From positions 68,842 to 132,841 of the forward strand of contig JAVBRO010000007.1 in assembly GCA_031547885.1 (NCBI GenBank): a DNA stretch of 64,000 nt, read 5' to 3'. Below the pieces are notes generated by a model that was not told the DNA's origin, searched no databases, and worked only from the letters and a program-made list of their open reading frames with translations. Positions 63,821-64,000 of this stretch are shown in pieces. The stretch comes from UBA940 sp031547885. GTDB taxonomy: Bacteria > Bacteroidota > Bacteroidia > Bacteroidales > Rikenellaceae. A program made the translations under genes and the position numbers. Numbering within the stretch: position 1 is the stretch's first letter; each line of letters begins with the position of its first letter.

Positions 63821-64000
63821 ATGAAGAAGCAGAGATTGATCGGGGAAAAAACCCGCATAGGTATCCGTCCGATCATTGACGGCCGGAGAGGTGGGGTTCG
63901 CGAATCGCTCGAAGGAACCACAATGGATATGGCGCGCAGAGTCTCCAAACTCTACGCCGAAAAATTGCGCTATCCCGACGGCTCGCCGGTAGAGTGTGTG
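63821..64000 (+). CDS. fucI: L-fucose isomerase (N-terminal part, cut by window end)
   Basis: The 60 visible residues from the ATG at 63821 match the FucI N-terminus: RIGIRPIIDGRRGGVRESLE, then TTMDMARRVSKLYAEKLRYP and the SPVECV stretch. FucI converts L-fucose to L-fuculose in the cytosol; some members also accept D-arabinose. It is separated from lacI by 52 bases containing an operator half-site. The rest of the gene, and possibly the fuculokinase and aldolase genes, lie beyond the window. Confidence 0.9.
   Translation, partial: MKKQRLIGEKTRIGIRPIIDGRRGGVRESLEGTTMDMARRVSKLYAEKLRYPDGSPVECV

Overview
The window reads as Bacteroidota, most likely order Bacteroidales. The evidence is a SusC/SusD pair with companion surface lipoproteins, many lipoprotein signal peptides, an ECF sigma/FecR pair, RteC, Mfa-like fimbrial proteins, and -7 boxes of the TAnnTTTG type. 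The genus cannot be fixed from the sequence alone. No rRNA, tRNA or CRISPR array was seen.

Layout. (1) 1-2751: end of a FISUMP-type surface protein, a cupin-type regulator without a DNA-binding domain, rteC, and a small excisionase-like HTH gene. This looks like one edge of a conjugative-transposon remnant; no integrase is present. (2) 2834-4562: broken RHS fragments on the minus strand, with two copies of a 33-bp palindrome-containing repeat at their breakpoints. (3) 4567-15322, minus strand: an operon-like fimbrial locus in transcription order ECF sigma, FecR anti-sigma, STN-DUF3575 outer-membrane protein, DUF3868/OmpA-like protein, DUF5119 lipoprotein, a 1325-residue GLUG-repeat adhesin and two fimbrillin-like lipoproteins. 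(4) 15760-20103: an AAA ATPase, a GNAT acetyltransferase, a SAM methyltransferase, a fragment of a sigma-54 activator, and an AraC regulator. (5) 20232-22633: a compact corrinoid methyl-transfer set, consisting of a UroD-fold methyltransferase, a B12-reactivation-domain protein and a corrinoid protein. (6) 22926-64000: a roughly 40-kb glycan-utilisation region. Almost everything is on the minus strand, except for a LacI regulator and fucI on the plus strand at the right end.

How the genes may work together. The glycan region holds three GH106-like (alpha-L-rhamnosidase) proteins, a GH172 (DUF2961), a GH116, a GH38-like protein, a GH3, a large helical-barrel glycosidase-like protein, a RhaT-type L-rhamnose symporter, an MFS sugar transporter, L-fucose isomerase and an arabinose/fucose isomerase-family protein. 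This points to a complex glycan rich in 6-deoxy sugars. Two more UroD-fold proteins with an H-x-C motif sit inside the tightly packed MFS-to-protease operon. Together with the corrinoid set at 20-22.6 kb, they suggest that methyl groups are removed from O-methylated sugars or aglycones of the same substrate. That is inference.

Regulation. A LacI-type operator, CTAAAACGTTTTAG, is perfect upstream of the GH172 gene. It recurs in near-matching form upstream of the MFS operon, of lacI itself and of fucI, so one LacI protein probably controls at least four transcription units. Two AraC regulators lie near the corrinoid set and the first GH106 gene.
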